This document shows positions 35,042 to 43,238 of a stretch of DNA of 64,000 bases, piece by piece. The DNA comes from an uncultured Thermotogae bacterium. Lineage in GTDB: Bacteria; Thermotogota; Thermotogae; Mesoaciditogales; Mesoaciditogaceae. Location of the stretch: the NCBI GenBank assembly GCA_913056255.1, contig CAJXLN010000003.1, positions 30,727 through 94,726 on the forward strand, read 5' to 3'. A program made the translations under genes and the position numbers. The notes under the pieces are model-generated. The model did no database searches. It worked only from the letters and a program-made list of their open reading frames with translations, and had not been told where the DNA came from. Numbering within the stretch: the first letter of the stretch is position 1; the number at the start of each line of letters is the position of its first letter.

Positions 35042-36052
35042 ATGGCTAAGCTCATTCGTTTAGGAATCGTAGGTTCTGGGATAGCCGCAAGAAAGCTGCA
35101 CCTTCCGGCTCTTAGAAAGTTATCTGAATTTTACGAGATAACGGCAGTTACAAGCGGGCATGTGGAAAACGCTCAAAAATTTGCTGATTTGTTTGAAAAG
35201 AAACCACGTGTTTTCAACGATTACCATCACATGATGATATCTGGATTGGTGGACGCTGTTGATTTGACCGTGCCACCTCAATTTAATTTTGAGATCGTGC
35301 AAGATGCGCTAAGAAATGGCATTCATGTGATATGTGAAAAGCCTATAGCGGAAAATGTTGAATCGGCAAAAAAAATAATCAACATGTCTCGATCGTACGA
35401 TCGAGTGTTCATGGTAGCCGAAAGTCAGCGCTACGATCCAGAATTGAAGCAGATAACTGATCTGATACGTATGGATGAAATTGGAACACCAGAGCTATTT
35501 GATTGGAATGTCATCGTTAATTTCGGAAAAGACAACGAGTACGTCAACACATCCTGGCGCAAAAACCCAAAACATATAGGTGGATTTTTATCAGACGGTG
35601 GAGTACACAACATCGCGGTGCTACGTGCGATATTCGGCGAAGTGGAAAGTGTTTCTGGCATGGTATCCAAGGTGAGTGATTACATAGGCGGAGATGACAC
35701 CATGGTGTTGAACATGAAATTCAAGAACGGAGTTATAGGAAATTATTCCGTGAGTTATGCCCTTGATGCACCAGCTCACAAGAGTTTGAAGATTTATGGG
35801 ACACGTGGTAAAATTCGTGCCACTCCCCGCGAAGTTGAGGTGATCAAAAAAAATGGCACCAAAAAGTATCCCTCACCTCTAACAAATCTTTTCGTGGAAG
35901 AGTTTAAAGAATTTTACTCCGCGATAAACGAAGGCATTCCAATAGAACTCGGAAGGCCTGAATCAGCTTTAAGAGATCTCGCAATCATAGAAGCCGGAAT
36001 AAATTCAGCTAGAACGGGATGTGCAATTCACATTGAAGAACTACTTGAGTGA
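35042..36052 (+). CDS. Gfo/Idh/MocA family oxidoreductase
   Basis: Predicted NAD(P)-dependent dehydrogenase with sugar-like substrate. Rossmann start RLGIVGSGIAARKLHLPAL, then VDLTVPP, the catalytic CEKPIAENVESA (EKP motif) and the C-terminal GGFLSDGGVHNIAVL (DxGxH). 336 residues. ATG at 35042 follows AAAGGGGG. A 14-bp inverted repeat (GTTTA-ACAG-TAAAC) lies in the leader about 55 bases upstream. Substrate cannot be read from the sequence. Confidence 0.92.
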   Translation: MAKLIRLGIVGSGIAARKLHLPALRKLSEFYEITAVTSGHVENAQKFADLFEKKPRVFNDYHHMMISGLVDAVDLTVPPQFNFEIVQDALRNGIHVICEKPIAENVESAKKIINMSRSYDRVFMVAESQRYDPELKQITDLIRMDEIGTPELFDWNVIVNFGKDNEYVNTSWRKNPKHIGGFLSDGGVHNIAVLRAIFGEVESVSGMVSKVSDYIGGDDTMVLNMKFKNGVIGNYSVSYALDAPAHKSLKIYGTRGKIRATPREVEVIKKNGTKKYPSPLTNLFVEEFKEFYSAINEGIPIELGRPESALRDLAIIEAGINSARTGCAIHIEELLE

Positions 36053-36563
36053 ATATACCGTAGAAACACCTATCGGAAAGCTCAGAATTTCAGTACTTAA
36101 AGATAAGATCAACAATATAAGTTTTGTGGAGGATTCCACTAACTCCAATGATTTTTCCACATTGTTGCCGATAATGAAAAAGGCGATAAGACAACTCGAA
36201 GAGTATTTCAATGGAGAAAGGAAAAATTTTGATCTTGTTCTGAATCTTTCTAGGGGAACTGAATTTCAAAGTTCAGTTTGGAAAGCGGCTATTAAGATCC
36301 CTTACGGAGAAGTCAGAACTTACGCTCAAATCGCAAGAGATATTGGAAATCCATTAGCTTACAGGGCGGTCGCAAATGCTCTTGCTTCCAATCCATTTGT
36401 CATAGTAGTTCCCTGCCACAGAGTTGTTTCGAAAAAAGGGATCGGAGGATTTAGTGCTGGAGTATGGAGAAAAAAATGGCTTTTAAGTCTTGAAAATATG
36501 GAGGAGGATGTACATGATAATAAAACCTTTCGACGCGCTCAGGCCTACAAAAGAAGAAGTTGA
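36045..36563 (+). CDS. ogt: Methylated-DNA--protein-cysteine methyltransferase
   Basis: Repairs O6-methylguanine by transfer to a cysteine. Active site VVPCHRVVSKKGIGGFSAG with Cys in PCHRV; before it FQSSVWKAAIKIPYGEVRTYAQIA and NALASNPF. About 172 residues. The start is ambiguous: TTG at 36045 gives a family-like N-terminus SEYTVETPIGKLRI, while GTG at 36021 overlaps the oxidoreductase by 32 bases. The gene continues about 50 bases past the start of the following gene, giving an extra C-terminal tail of ~20 charged residues (DNKTFRRAQAYKRRS) that is not usual. Confidence 0.92.
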   Translation: MSEYTVETPIGKLRISVLKDKINNISFVEDSTNSNDFSTLLPIMKKAIRQLEEYFNGERKNFDLVLNLSRGTEFQSSVWKAAIKIPYGEVRTYAQIARDIGNPLAYRAVANALASNPFVIVVPCHRVVSKKGIGGFSAGVWRKKWLLSLENMEEDVHDNKTFRRAQAYKRRS

Positions 36564-37704
36564 AAGGGTTCAGTGCCCACCGTATGACGTGGTGGATTTT
36601 AACGAAGCAAAGAGGTTTGCCAAAGATCCACATTCGTTTATGAGAGTTGTCAGACCGGATGTTATTGCAAATCCCCAGGAGAACATATATGAGGTTGCGG
36701 CAAGAGAACTCGATAGGCTTATCGAAGAGGGGGCGTTAGTTCATCATGGAAAGCCCGCATTTTACATTTACTCTCAAACAATGGCTGGTCACACGCAAAC
36801 AGGTCTTGTTGCATGCGTCGCTGCAAGTGAATATCCTGAACGTATAAAACGCCATGAATTGACAAGAGTTGAGAAGGAGAAAGAGAGAACCGAACATATT
36901 CTCAAAACGCGAGCTCACACAGGTCAAGTTTTTTTGACTTACAAAGGCATTCCAGAGGTAAAAGAACTCGTTAAAATCGAGAACGGGAATCTGCTTTACG
37001 AAGTTAAAAGTCATAATCCTGAAGTTACGCACAAAATATATTCTATCGATGATCCGACTTTGATCGAACGAATTCAGGAAGTATTCAAAAATATCCCAGC
37101 GTTCTACATCGCAGACGGTCATCACAGAGCGGCAGCTTCCGTTCGTACAGCACACGAATTGGGAAATGATGGCGAATGGAACTATTTCATGGCAACCATA
37201 TTTCCACATGATGAGCTCCAACTCATGGGATATCATCGCGTTGTCAAAGACTTGAACGGCATGAGTGCAGGTGATTTTATTGCACGATTGGAGATCATGG
37301 GATTCGACATCACTCGAGTTTCAAAAAAAGTGGAGCCGGCTGCCGCACACCACTTTGGTATGTATTTGAACGGTTATTGGTATGAACTTTACGCTCATAA
37401 TGTGGACAAATCGGATCCGATAAAACGTTTGGATGTTTCGATCCTTCAAGAAAGAATACTTGGACCAATACTTGGAATCGATAATCCACGAACGAACTCA
37501 AGAATAGATTTCGTGGGTGGTATTTACGGTACGGAAACACTTCAAAGCCTTGTCAACAGTGGGAAATATGCAGTCGCATTTGCGCTTTATCCAACGAGTG
37601 TTGAAGATATCATGGACGTGGCTGATGCAAAACTGTTCATGCCTCCAAAATCCACGTGGTTTGAACCGAAATTGAGGAGTGGATTGCTTGTCCATAAATT
37701 CTAA
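36514..37704 (+). CDS. DUF1015 family protein
   Basis: A conserved bacterial family of unknown activity; here about 396 residues. Signatures: PFDALRPTKEEVERVQCPPYDVV at the start, HELTRVEKEKERTEHI, GHHRAAASVR (catalytic-like ADGHHR motif) in the middle. ATG at 36514 is preferred over an earlier ATG at 36490 because GGAGGAGG is 6 bases upstream. It overlaps the ogt tail. Often next to phosphoglycerate dehydrogenase or serine genes in other genomes; not so here. Confidence 0.87.
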   Translation: MIIKPFDALRPTKEEVERVQCPPYDVVDFNEAKRFAKDPHSFMRVVRPDVIANPQENIYEVAARELDRLIEEGALVHHGKPAFYIYSQTMAGHTQTGLVACVAASEYPERIKRHELTRVEKEKERTEHILKTRAHTGQVFLTYKGIPEVKELVKIENGNLLYEVKSHNPEVTHKIYSIDDPTLIERIQEVFKNIPAFYIADGHHRAAASVRTAHELGNDGEWNYFMATIFPHDELQLMGYHRVVKDLNGMSAGDFIARLEIMGFDITRVSKKVEPAAAHHFGMYLNGYWYELYAHNVDKSDPIKRLDVSILQERILGPILGIDNPRTNSRIDFVGGIYGTETLQSLVNSGKYAVAFALYPTSVEDIMDVADAKLFMPPKSTWFEPKLRSGLLVHKF

Positions 37705-38281
37705 GGGAGTTGTGAAAAAAATCAAGGGATTAACAGATCGTCAGAGAGAAGTTTACGATTTTATAAAAACATTTACAAAGACGAATGGGTACCCACCCAC
37801 AATACGCGAGATATCCAAACATTTTGGATTTTCTTCTCCGTCAGGTTCGATAATTCATGTGAAAGCCCTTCAAAAAAAAGGATATATAGAACGCGATCAC
37901 GCTTCTCGCGGAATTCGTTTGATAGCTGAAAGCCCGCTTTCTGTGAATTTCGTTGAGGTTATAGGAAAATTTTCAAAAACCGGGATAATTTCTTCCGTAC
38001 ATGAAAAGGTACATATTCCCATCCCGTCCGAAGAGTTAAAAGGTTTCGCTGTCGAAAGTTGTGTAGAATTATCGAATTTTGATATATTAAGTGGAGACTA
38101 CGTTGTTTTTGAAAGTGAAAAGGAAAAATCAGGTCTTTCTGTATGCCAGGTAAATGATACCCGTATCGTTGGAATCCTTGAGAGGAAAGAGTTCGTGACG
38201 CTTAAAGATGAAAAGTATGATGATTTTAAGTTTTTAGGCTCTTTTTATGGAGTGATAAGAATTCCACACAAGGAGGGGTAA
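37688..38281 (+). CDS. LexA-like repressor without recognisable autoproteolysis residues
   Basis: 197 residues. The N-terminus is a LexA-type winged helix: LTDRQREVYDFIKTFTKTNG, PPTIREISKHFGF and KALQKKGYIERDHASRGIRL. The second half has the length of a LexA peptidase domain and ends similarly, but the catalytic Ser of G-[DE]-S-M is replaced (AVESCVELSNFDILSGDYVV), the catalytic Lys appears to be Gly (TRIVGILER), and the Ala-Gly cleavage site is absent (VIGKFSKTGIISS). So it should not self-cleave. TTG at 37688 is used since GAGGAG is 8 bases upstream; GTG at 37712 is possible. Divergent LexA paralogue versus the sole LexA cannot be told. Confidence 0.8.
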   Translation: MSINSKGVVKKIKGLTDRQREVYDFIKTFTKTNGYPPTIREISKHFGFSSPSGSIIHVKALQKKGYIERDHASRGIRLIAESPLSVNFVEVIGKFSKTGIISSVHEKVHIPIPSEELKGFAVESCVELSNFDILSGDYVVFESEKEKSGLSVCQVNDTRIVGILERKEFVTLKDEKYDDFKFLGSFYGVIRIPHKEG

Positions 38282-38285
38282 AAAG

Positions 38286-38753
38286 ATGAGCGAATTCAAG
38301 GTTGTAAGCTTTAAAATAGGAAACGAAGAATACGCAATGGACATAATGAAAATCGACAGTATAGTGGAAGTTGACAAAATCACGAAAATTTCCAAAGCAC
38401 CTGACTTTGTCGAGGGCATTATGGACTTTCGAGGAATCGTTATACCAGTTATAAGTGGTGCAAAAAAATTCTCGTTTTCGTCAAAAGAGGAATCCAACAG
38501 AGAAAAAAGTAACAGGGCGATCGTTATAAACACAAAAGAGAAAAAAGTTGCAATTCTTGTGGATGAAGTCAAAGAGGTTCTATCGCTTTCTCAAGAAAAT
38601 TTGGAAGAACCACCAGATGAGATCTCAAGTGATTCTAACAAGTATATAAGCGCAATTGCCAACATGGACGGAAGAATGATAATCGTTCTCGATGTTGATA
38701 AGATATTAACTGAAAAAGAAGCAATTGATCTCTCAAACATCAAGAAAGTTTGA
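38286..38753 (+). CDS. cheW: Chemotaxis coupling protein CheW
   Basis: Links chemoreceptors to CheA. The 155-residue protein has FKVVSFKIGNEEYAMDIMKIDSIVEV, KAPDFVEGIMDFRGIVIPV and VDEVKEVLSLSQENLEEPPD with the terminal ANMDGRMIIVLDVDKIL, the typical CheW order. It begins five bases after the LexA-like gene with GGAGGGG, so they share a transcript. cheA is not in the window. Confidence 0.93.
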   Translation: MSEFKVVSFKIGNEEYAMDIMKIDSIVEVDKITKISKAPDFVEGIMDFRGIVIPVISGAKKFSFSSKEESNREKSNRAIVINTKEKKVAILVDEVKEVLSLSQENLEEPPDEISSDSNKYISAIANMDGRMIIVLDVDKILTEKEAIDLSNIKKV

Positions 38754-38783
38754 AGAGCGAATTGGATTTCAAAGGGGGTAGTG

Positions 38784-38804
38784 TGGCACCCAAAAAGGGT
38801 GTCA
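38784..38804 (+). promoter_or_regulatory. Hairpin between the Shine-Dalgarno site and the start of the purH-like gene
   Basis: Stem TGGCACCC / GGGTGTCA with a 5-A loop. The nearest good ribosome-binding site (AAAGGGGG, 38771-38778) lies upstream of it and the start TTG is at 38815. No T-run follows, so it is not a normal terminator. Confidence 0.55.
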
Positions 38805-38814
38805 GGCGCGTTCA

Positions 38815-40128
38815 TTGAACGTAAACAAAGCTTTTTTGGAGCGAAGTGATGGTCCATTTAAACGATTTGCAGAGAAATTAGTACAATTCGGTATAGACGT
38901 TATCACGCCAAAAGATTTTAGAGATCTGTTTGAGTTGAACAATGAGGTGGCCAAAGCTGGGAGAGCGGAATTTCAGGGGCTTGATCTTGCTGCGATCGAT
39001 CTGGAAGTACACTCACAAAAGCTCGACGAAAAACTCATATTGGATGGAATAGAACCATGGAAATACTCTTTAATCTACTCGGGAGTCAAGAATTACAGAA
39101 ATTCCCTCGTTTTAGTGGATCCAGATGATTTCGATCCGGTAATAGAATCTCTAAATGACTGTGGAGATATTACACTTCAAGACAGAAGGCTCTTATCTCT
39201 CAAGGCCTTGTACAGATTGCTAAGGATCGGCTCTCTAACCCACAAGGAATTGAGTGAACTCTTTGCAACGGAGAAATTTGAAACTCTCATACTCGAGGAG
39301 ATCACCCCTTTACGTTACGGTGAAAATCCTCATCAGTTCGCATACATTGCAAAAATAGCCAAAGAAAAGGCGTTTTTCGATTTTGTAGGAGAAGATACCC
39401 TTGGAAGTCTGAGCTACAACAATCTAATAGATCTCCACCTTGCAATGATCACATTGAAACACCTGGGAGAGGGATTTGTCGTTCACGTTCATCACGGAAC
39501 TATCGTAGACGCAAGGAAAAATAAATTCCATTTTGACGGCGCAAGAGGTGTTGTTGTCGCGGATTTTGTTAACAGCGCTCTCATCTCTGCCCTTAAAAAA
39601 AATGATCTGGATGTTGTGGCATTACCAGATGTTTCAAAAGTGAAAGCTCGTAAAACCCTAAAAATCAACGAGATATCCATCCCTTCGTTGGATAAATCGT
39701 ACAGATATCTCCATGGAAATTTCATCGTTCAAACTCCCGACGATCTTGAAGATATGCGATTTTTTTCAGAAAACAACGATTCTCAATACAGATGGGCAAA
39801 TGTCATAGCTGCTTTGTCAAATTCCATGTCTTGTTGCATCTTCAAAGGTGACGAAATGATATCGCTTGGTAGCGGGCAGCCCGATCAGATCGACGCACTT
39901 GAAATTGCTTTGAAACGTGCCGAAAGAAACTCTCACACTGTTAAAGGTGCTGTGTTCGCTTTCGATGGCCCGATAAAAGATATGAAGGTCATTGAGACTT
40001 TAAAAGAAATAGGAATAGGAACGATTATTGAACCCGGAGGAGTTAAAGAGGATAAAGAGATCAAAAAAGCTCTTGAAAATTCAGAAATGAAGCTTATATT
40101 CTCTAGAAAAAGAAGGTATAAACATTGA
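38815..40128 (+). CDS. Divergent PurH homologue (AICAR transformylase/IMP cyclohydrolase family)
   Basis: 437 residues aligned in order with PurH: N-terminal Rossmann-like start NKAFLERSDGPFKRFAEKL, VKNYRNSLVLVDPDDFD, LRYGENPHQFAYI, LSYNNLIDLHLA, SLGSGQPDQIDALEIALKRA and a terminal EPGGVKED...RYKH. However the cyclohydrolase K-T-L-H-P motif is missing (region replaced by KDFRDLFELNNEV), and the transformylase KHxxPCG motif reads VHVHHGTIV. SDAFFPF reads FAFDGPI. So it may be inactive, moonlighting or extremely diverged. TTG at 38815 follows an in-frame stop at 38779, so no earlier start exists. Overlaps hom by 4 bases. Confidence 0.75.
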   Translation: MNVNKAFLERSDGPFKRFAEKLVQFGIDVITPKDFRDLFELNNEVAKAGRAEFQGLDLAAIDLEVHSQKLDEKLILDGIEPWKYSLIYSGVKNYRNSLVLVDPDDFDPVIESLNDCGDITLQDRRLLSLKALYRLLRIGSLTHKELSELFATEKFETLILEEITPLRYGENPHQFAYIAKIAKEKAFFDFVGEDTLGSLSYNNLIDLHLAMITLKHLGEGFVVHVHHGTIVDARKNKFHFDGARGVVVADFVNSALISALKKNDLDVVALPDVSKVKARKTLKINEISIPSLDKSYRYLHGNFIVQTPDDLEDMRFFSENNDSQYRWANVIAALSNSMSCCIFKGDEMISLGSGQPDQIDALEIALKRAERNSHTVKGAVFAFDGPIKDMKVIETLKEIGIGTIIEPGGVKEDKEIKKALENSEMKLIFSRKRRYKH

Positions 40129-41144
40129 ATTTCCAAAAACTCAAAGTTGGAATAGTTGGTCTCGGTACCGTCGGTGGGGGCCTGTACGAGATATCAAAAA
40201 ACAACAGGGAATTCGAAATCGCGAAGGTTCTGAACAGATCACAAGAAAAGTACAGAATTCACAACGTTGAAAGTCGTCTAATAGCTAACGACTTAAAAGA
40301 ACTTTTGAATAACGTCGATCTCGTCGTGGAAACAGTTGGTGGAGTTGAGTTTTCGTCTGAAGTTGTGAGAAATGCCTTGAAATTAGGAAAGCACGTCGTT
40401 ACAGCCAACAAGGCACTCATTGCCAGGGACGGTGTTGAACTGTTGAAACTTGCGAAAAATGTTGGAAAATTCTTGCTTTTTGGCGCGAGTGTCGGCGGAG
40501 CAATGCCCGTTCTGAGAAATCTCAAATACCACAGCATTGGTAAAATTCTGCGCGTTTACGGTGTGCTAAACGCCACATCGAATTTTGTACTGTCAAAAGT
40601 TATGGAAGGCATGAGAATCGAAGAGGCCGTTCATCTCGCCCAAATCGAAGGATACGCCGAATCAGATCCAACGGATGATCTTTCAGGGATGGACGCAGCA
40701 AGGAAACTCGCAATAATTTGTGCTTCCATCACGGGAAGCCTTCCAAAAGTAAAATCAATTCCAACGATCTCTTTGAATACCAGCGAAAGAGTGATCAAAT
40801 ATGTTGAAGAAATGAGGATGGTGATCAAACCACTTGCCTATATGGAAGTCAAAGACGAAGGGGTAGAACTTTGGGTTGGACCGGCCGCCGTTCCAAGGAG
40901 ATCGAGAATAGGGATAACTCAAGGAACTGAAAACTGCTTGATCGTTGAAGGAGAAAATGGGGTCAATTCCATCAGTGGTATGGGAGCCGGTAAAAATCCC
41001 ACCGCTTTTGCCGTCATGGCTGATATCATTTCTATTGCACGTGGAGAAGCATTTTGGTTCGATTTTGACAACACTCATCTCAATATTCTCAAATCGAAAC
41101 TTGAAAATGTAGAAAATGTAAAGATATTCAAATCCTCTCGTTGA
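40125..41144 (+). CDS. hom: Homoserine dehydrogenase, short form
   Basis: NAD(P)-dependent reduction of aspartate semialdehyde in threonine/methionine synthesis. Rossmann GIVGLGTVGGGL, then TANKALIARDG, GASVGGAMPVLRNL, and EGYAESDPTDDLSGMDAARKLAI with the substrate Lys/Asp. 339 residues with no ACT domain, so not obviously feedback-regulated by threonine. TTG at 40125 overlaps the purH-like stop. Last gene of this plus-strand run. Confidence 0.93.
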   Translation: MNFQKLKVGIVGLGTVGGGLYEISKNNREFEIAKVLNRSQEKYRIHNVESRLIANDLKELLNNVDLVVETVGGVEFSSEVVRNALKLGKHVVTANKALIARDGVELLKLAKNVGKFLLFGASVGGAMPVLRNLKYHSIGKILRVYGVLNATSNFVLSKVMEGMRIEEAVHLAQIEGYAESDPTDDLSGMDAARKLAIICASITGSLPKVKSIPTISLNTSERVIKYVEEMRMVIKPLAYMEVKDEGVELWVGPAAVPRRSRIGITQGTENCLIVEGENGVNSISGMGAGKNPTAFAVMADIISIARGEAFWFDFDNTHLNILKSKLENVENVKIFKSSR

Positions 41145-41384
41145 TCCAATTAACGAAAGTTAGCCGTTCTTCCACTTGTATGAGCAGCCCTACAGTGATT
41201 TTTAGCGCGACTGTGAAAATGCGTTGCGATAAATCTGATATCTTAAAGACCAAACAGCTCAGGATGTACGATAACATTTTACAGTTTTCGAATCCTAACC
41301 ATTCTGAAGTGATGCCATGATGCCTTTTACCATCTTAAAAAATTCATCAAATGAAATCGTATGAGTACCAACTGCACATTAGAA
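41145..41384. other. Intergenic region between hom and the SUF genes
   Basis: 240 bases between convergent genes. I see no gene, no strong terminator stem and no tRNA, though a TTCGAATCC string at 41288 looks like a T-loop by chance. Confidence 0.6.
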
Positions 41385-42344
41385 TTATCTCAAAAGCCCT
41401 TTGATTATGAATTCTGTTGCTTCTTCCTCAGACATACCTTTAGCCATGAGAGTATTCAGTTGTTTAGAATTCACACGTCCTATGGAAGCTTCGTGAGTAA
41501 GTTCAGAAAGATCGTTGGTAACTTTTAAAACGGGCAATGTTGAAACATCAACATGATTTCCCTTTGTGATCTCGTTACACTCTATATGTCCCTTTGAATA
41601 CGGAGCATTTCCAAAGGCTTCATTGACTATCCTCGCGCGTGTTTCGTCTGTTGCTATAACGGTGGATTTTGCGATGCCATGAGCGTTTCTTCCATTTAGT
41701 CCAAGAGTTTCTACTATGGAAATTTCATCATCTTTTCTCCCACGTACTTTGCTGTTGAGTTCTGCCGTGGCATTTTCTTTCAAGTCGACGTCCATTTTGA
41801 CTTTCAAAGCGCCAACTCTTGTTTTTACCAATTCGAATGAATTTTTGTAGCGGCCTCCTTCTTCTATCGTTGCATGTGTGTCAGAAATTAGGGTAACTCC
41901 GCCACTTTCCGAGTGAAAGTGGGCATCTTCATAAATCATGGAGGCATTCTTCCCAACACGTACAGTCGCGAGCATTTTGTGTGTGAGCTTCTTAGACCAT
42001 GGGAAAGAACAATGTGAAATGAACTTGACATTTGCACCTTCTTCCACGTTGAAATCAAAATTCACGCGTTGCTCGCCTTCTTTTCCAAGAAAACCGGTAC
42101 ACAAATGAATGGGCATCTCTATTTTCTTTCCCTTTAGAATCTTTATCTTTGCCCACACGCCTTTTTCCATCTTACCAGACTCAATTTCAACACCATCAAC
42201 ACTGTTGAGACCGATGATCTTATCGCCGCTTATTATTATCGAAGCCACACGTTTATCTAAAATCTTCGACGCTTCGCCTCCGCTTTTTTCATAAGCTTCG
42301 ACTATTTTTTCGAATTCTTTCGAATAATTTTGAGTGATTCTCAT
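41385..42344 (-). CDS. SufB/SufD-type Fe-S scaffold protein
   Basis: 319-residue SufBD protein, single copy. Its beta-helix core ends in LTHEASIGRVNSKQLNTLMA with KGMSEEEATEFIIKGLLR, the conserved C-terminus of SufB/SufD. It is much shorter than E. coli SufB (~495) and has no N-terminal Cys-rich part. With the SufC-like gene it forms a two-gene unit, matching the recently described minimal SUF-like SmsCB systems of anaerobes. Forms Fe-S clusters for client proteins. No sufS or sufU is adjacent. RBS before 42344 is modest. Confidence 0.87.
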   Translation of the reverse strand: MRITQNYSKEFEKIVEAYEKSGGEASKILDKRVASIIISGDKIIGLNSVDGVEIESGKMEKGVWAKIKILKGKKIEMPIHLCTGFLGKEGEQRVNFDFNVEEGANVKFISHCSFPWSKKLTHKMLATVRVGKNASMIYEDAHFHSESGGVTLISDTHATIEEGGRYKNSFELVKTRVGALKVKMDVDLKENATAELNSKVRGRKDDEISIVETLGLNGRNAHGIAKSTVIATDETRARIVNEAFGNAPYSKGHIECNEITKGNHVDVSTLPVLKVTNDLSELTHEASIGRVNSKQLNTLMAKGMSEEEATEFIIKGLLR

Positions 42345-42376
42345 ATTTTCACACCTTCCCTACACTTTTGCTCTTT

Positions 42377-43108
42377 CTACAGTCTCTCTACACTCTCTAT
42401 AATTTCATTGGGATGCCCACAATTGTCACACGTTCTTTTGTAATAAGACGCTATATCTGCTGGAGCACCTTCTTTCAGAACTGTTCCTGAACATATAAGA
42501 TAAGCGTAATCGCTATTTTTGGCGATCTCTTCACGGTGAGTTATCGTTATAACAGTTGTACCACTCGAGTTCAAAATATTGATAATCCGCGAAATTGTAT
42601 CGAGAGACATCATGTCAATGCCAGAATCAGGTTCATCAAGGATGACATAGCGCATTTTCAGCATGAGCATGGAGGCGAGTTCTATTCTCTTTCGCTCTCC
42701 ACCACTTAAAGAGTCATCAATACGACGCTTCAGATACTCCGCGTTCAATCCCGCAGATTTGAGCGCCCACTTCGCATCTTCATAAGATGCCTTTATTTTT
42801 CCACCGAGTGTTAGATAGTCAAAAGTTGTGATACCTTCAAACCTCACACTTTCCTGAAAAGCTATCGTTATACCCAGGTTTGCTCTTTCATAAACGCCAA
42901 GAGAAGTTATATCCTTTCCGTCAAGATAAACACCACCGACTTGCGGTTTGTATTTCTCCACACCCATTATCAAATTGGCAATCGTGGACTTTCCGGTTCC
43001 GTTATTACCAAGAACAACATAACGCTTTCCATCATCAAATTTTATATTCAAGTTTTTAAGTATGGGTTTCTCTTCAAGAGAAAGACCAACTTTTTTCAAT
43101 TCGAGCAT
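42377..43108 (-). CDS. SufC-type ATPase (SmsC-like)
   Basis: Cytoplasmic ABC-type ATPase of SUF Fe-S assembly. Walker A LGNNGTGKST, Q-loop FQESVRFEGIT, signature SLSGGERKRIELAS, Walker B YVILDEPDSGID and H-switch TITHRE. 243 residues. The C-terminus carries CDNCGH, a CxxC pair not found in typical SufC, which might hold zinc or a cluster. Promoter TATAAT at 43155-43160 with a duplicated 10-bp element at its transcription start. Confidence 0.88.
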   Translation of the reverse strand: MLELKKVGLSLEEKPILKNLNIKFDDGKRYVVLGNNGTGKSTIANLIMGVEKYKPQVGGVYLDGKDITSLGVYERANLGITIAFQESVRFEGITTFDYLTLGGKIKASYEDAKWALKSAGLNAEYLKRRIDDSLSGGERKRIELASMLMLKMRYVILDEPDSGIDMMSLDTISRIINILNSSGTTVITITHREEIAKNSDYAYLICSGTVLKEGAPADIASYYKRTCDNCGHPNEIIESVERL

Positions 43109-43124
43109 ATCAAAAATCTCCTTC

Positions 43125-43160
43125 TATAGTCTACTTTTATAGTCTACAATAATCATTATA
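43125..43160 (-). promoter_or_regulatory. Promoter and duplicated operator-like element of the SUF genes
   Basis: Minus strand TATAAT (43155-43160), then two copies of GTAGACTATA (43138-43147 and 43125-43134) separated by 3 bases, in direct orientation at about +1 to +25, then AGAAGGAG. The repeat could bind an Rrf2/IscR-type Fe-S sensor, as many SUF operons are so controlled; that is inference. Confidence 0.5.
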
Positions 43161-43238
43161 CCCCTCTGCGGTGCAAATAAAATTTCAAAATCTTGAATTT
43201 TTACCTTCCAAGAGTTTTCGTTTAGATGCATAAAATCA

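Noticed and set aside
41280-41300. TTCGAATCC string resembling a tRNA T-loop
   Set aside because: No acceptor, D or anticodon stems fit around it.
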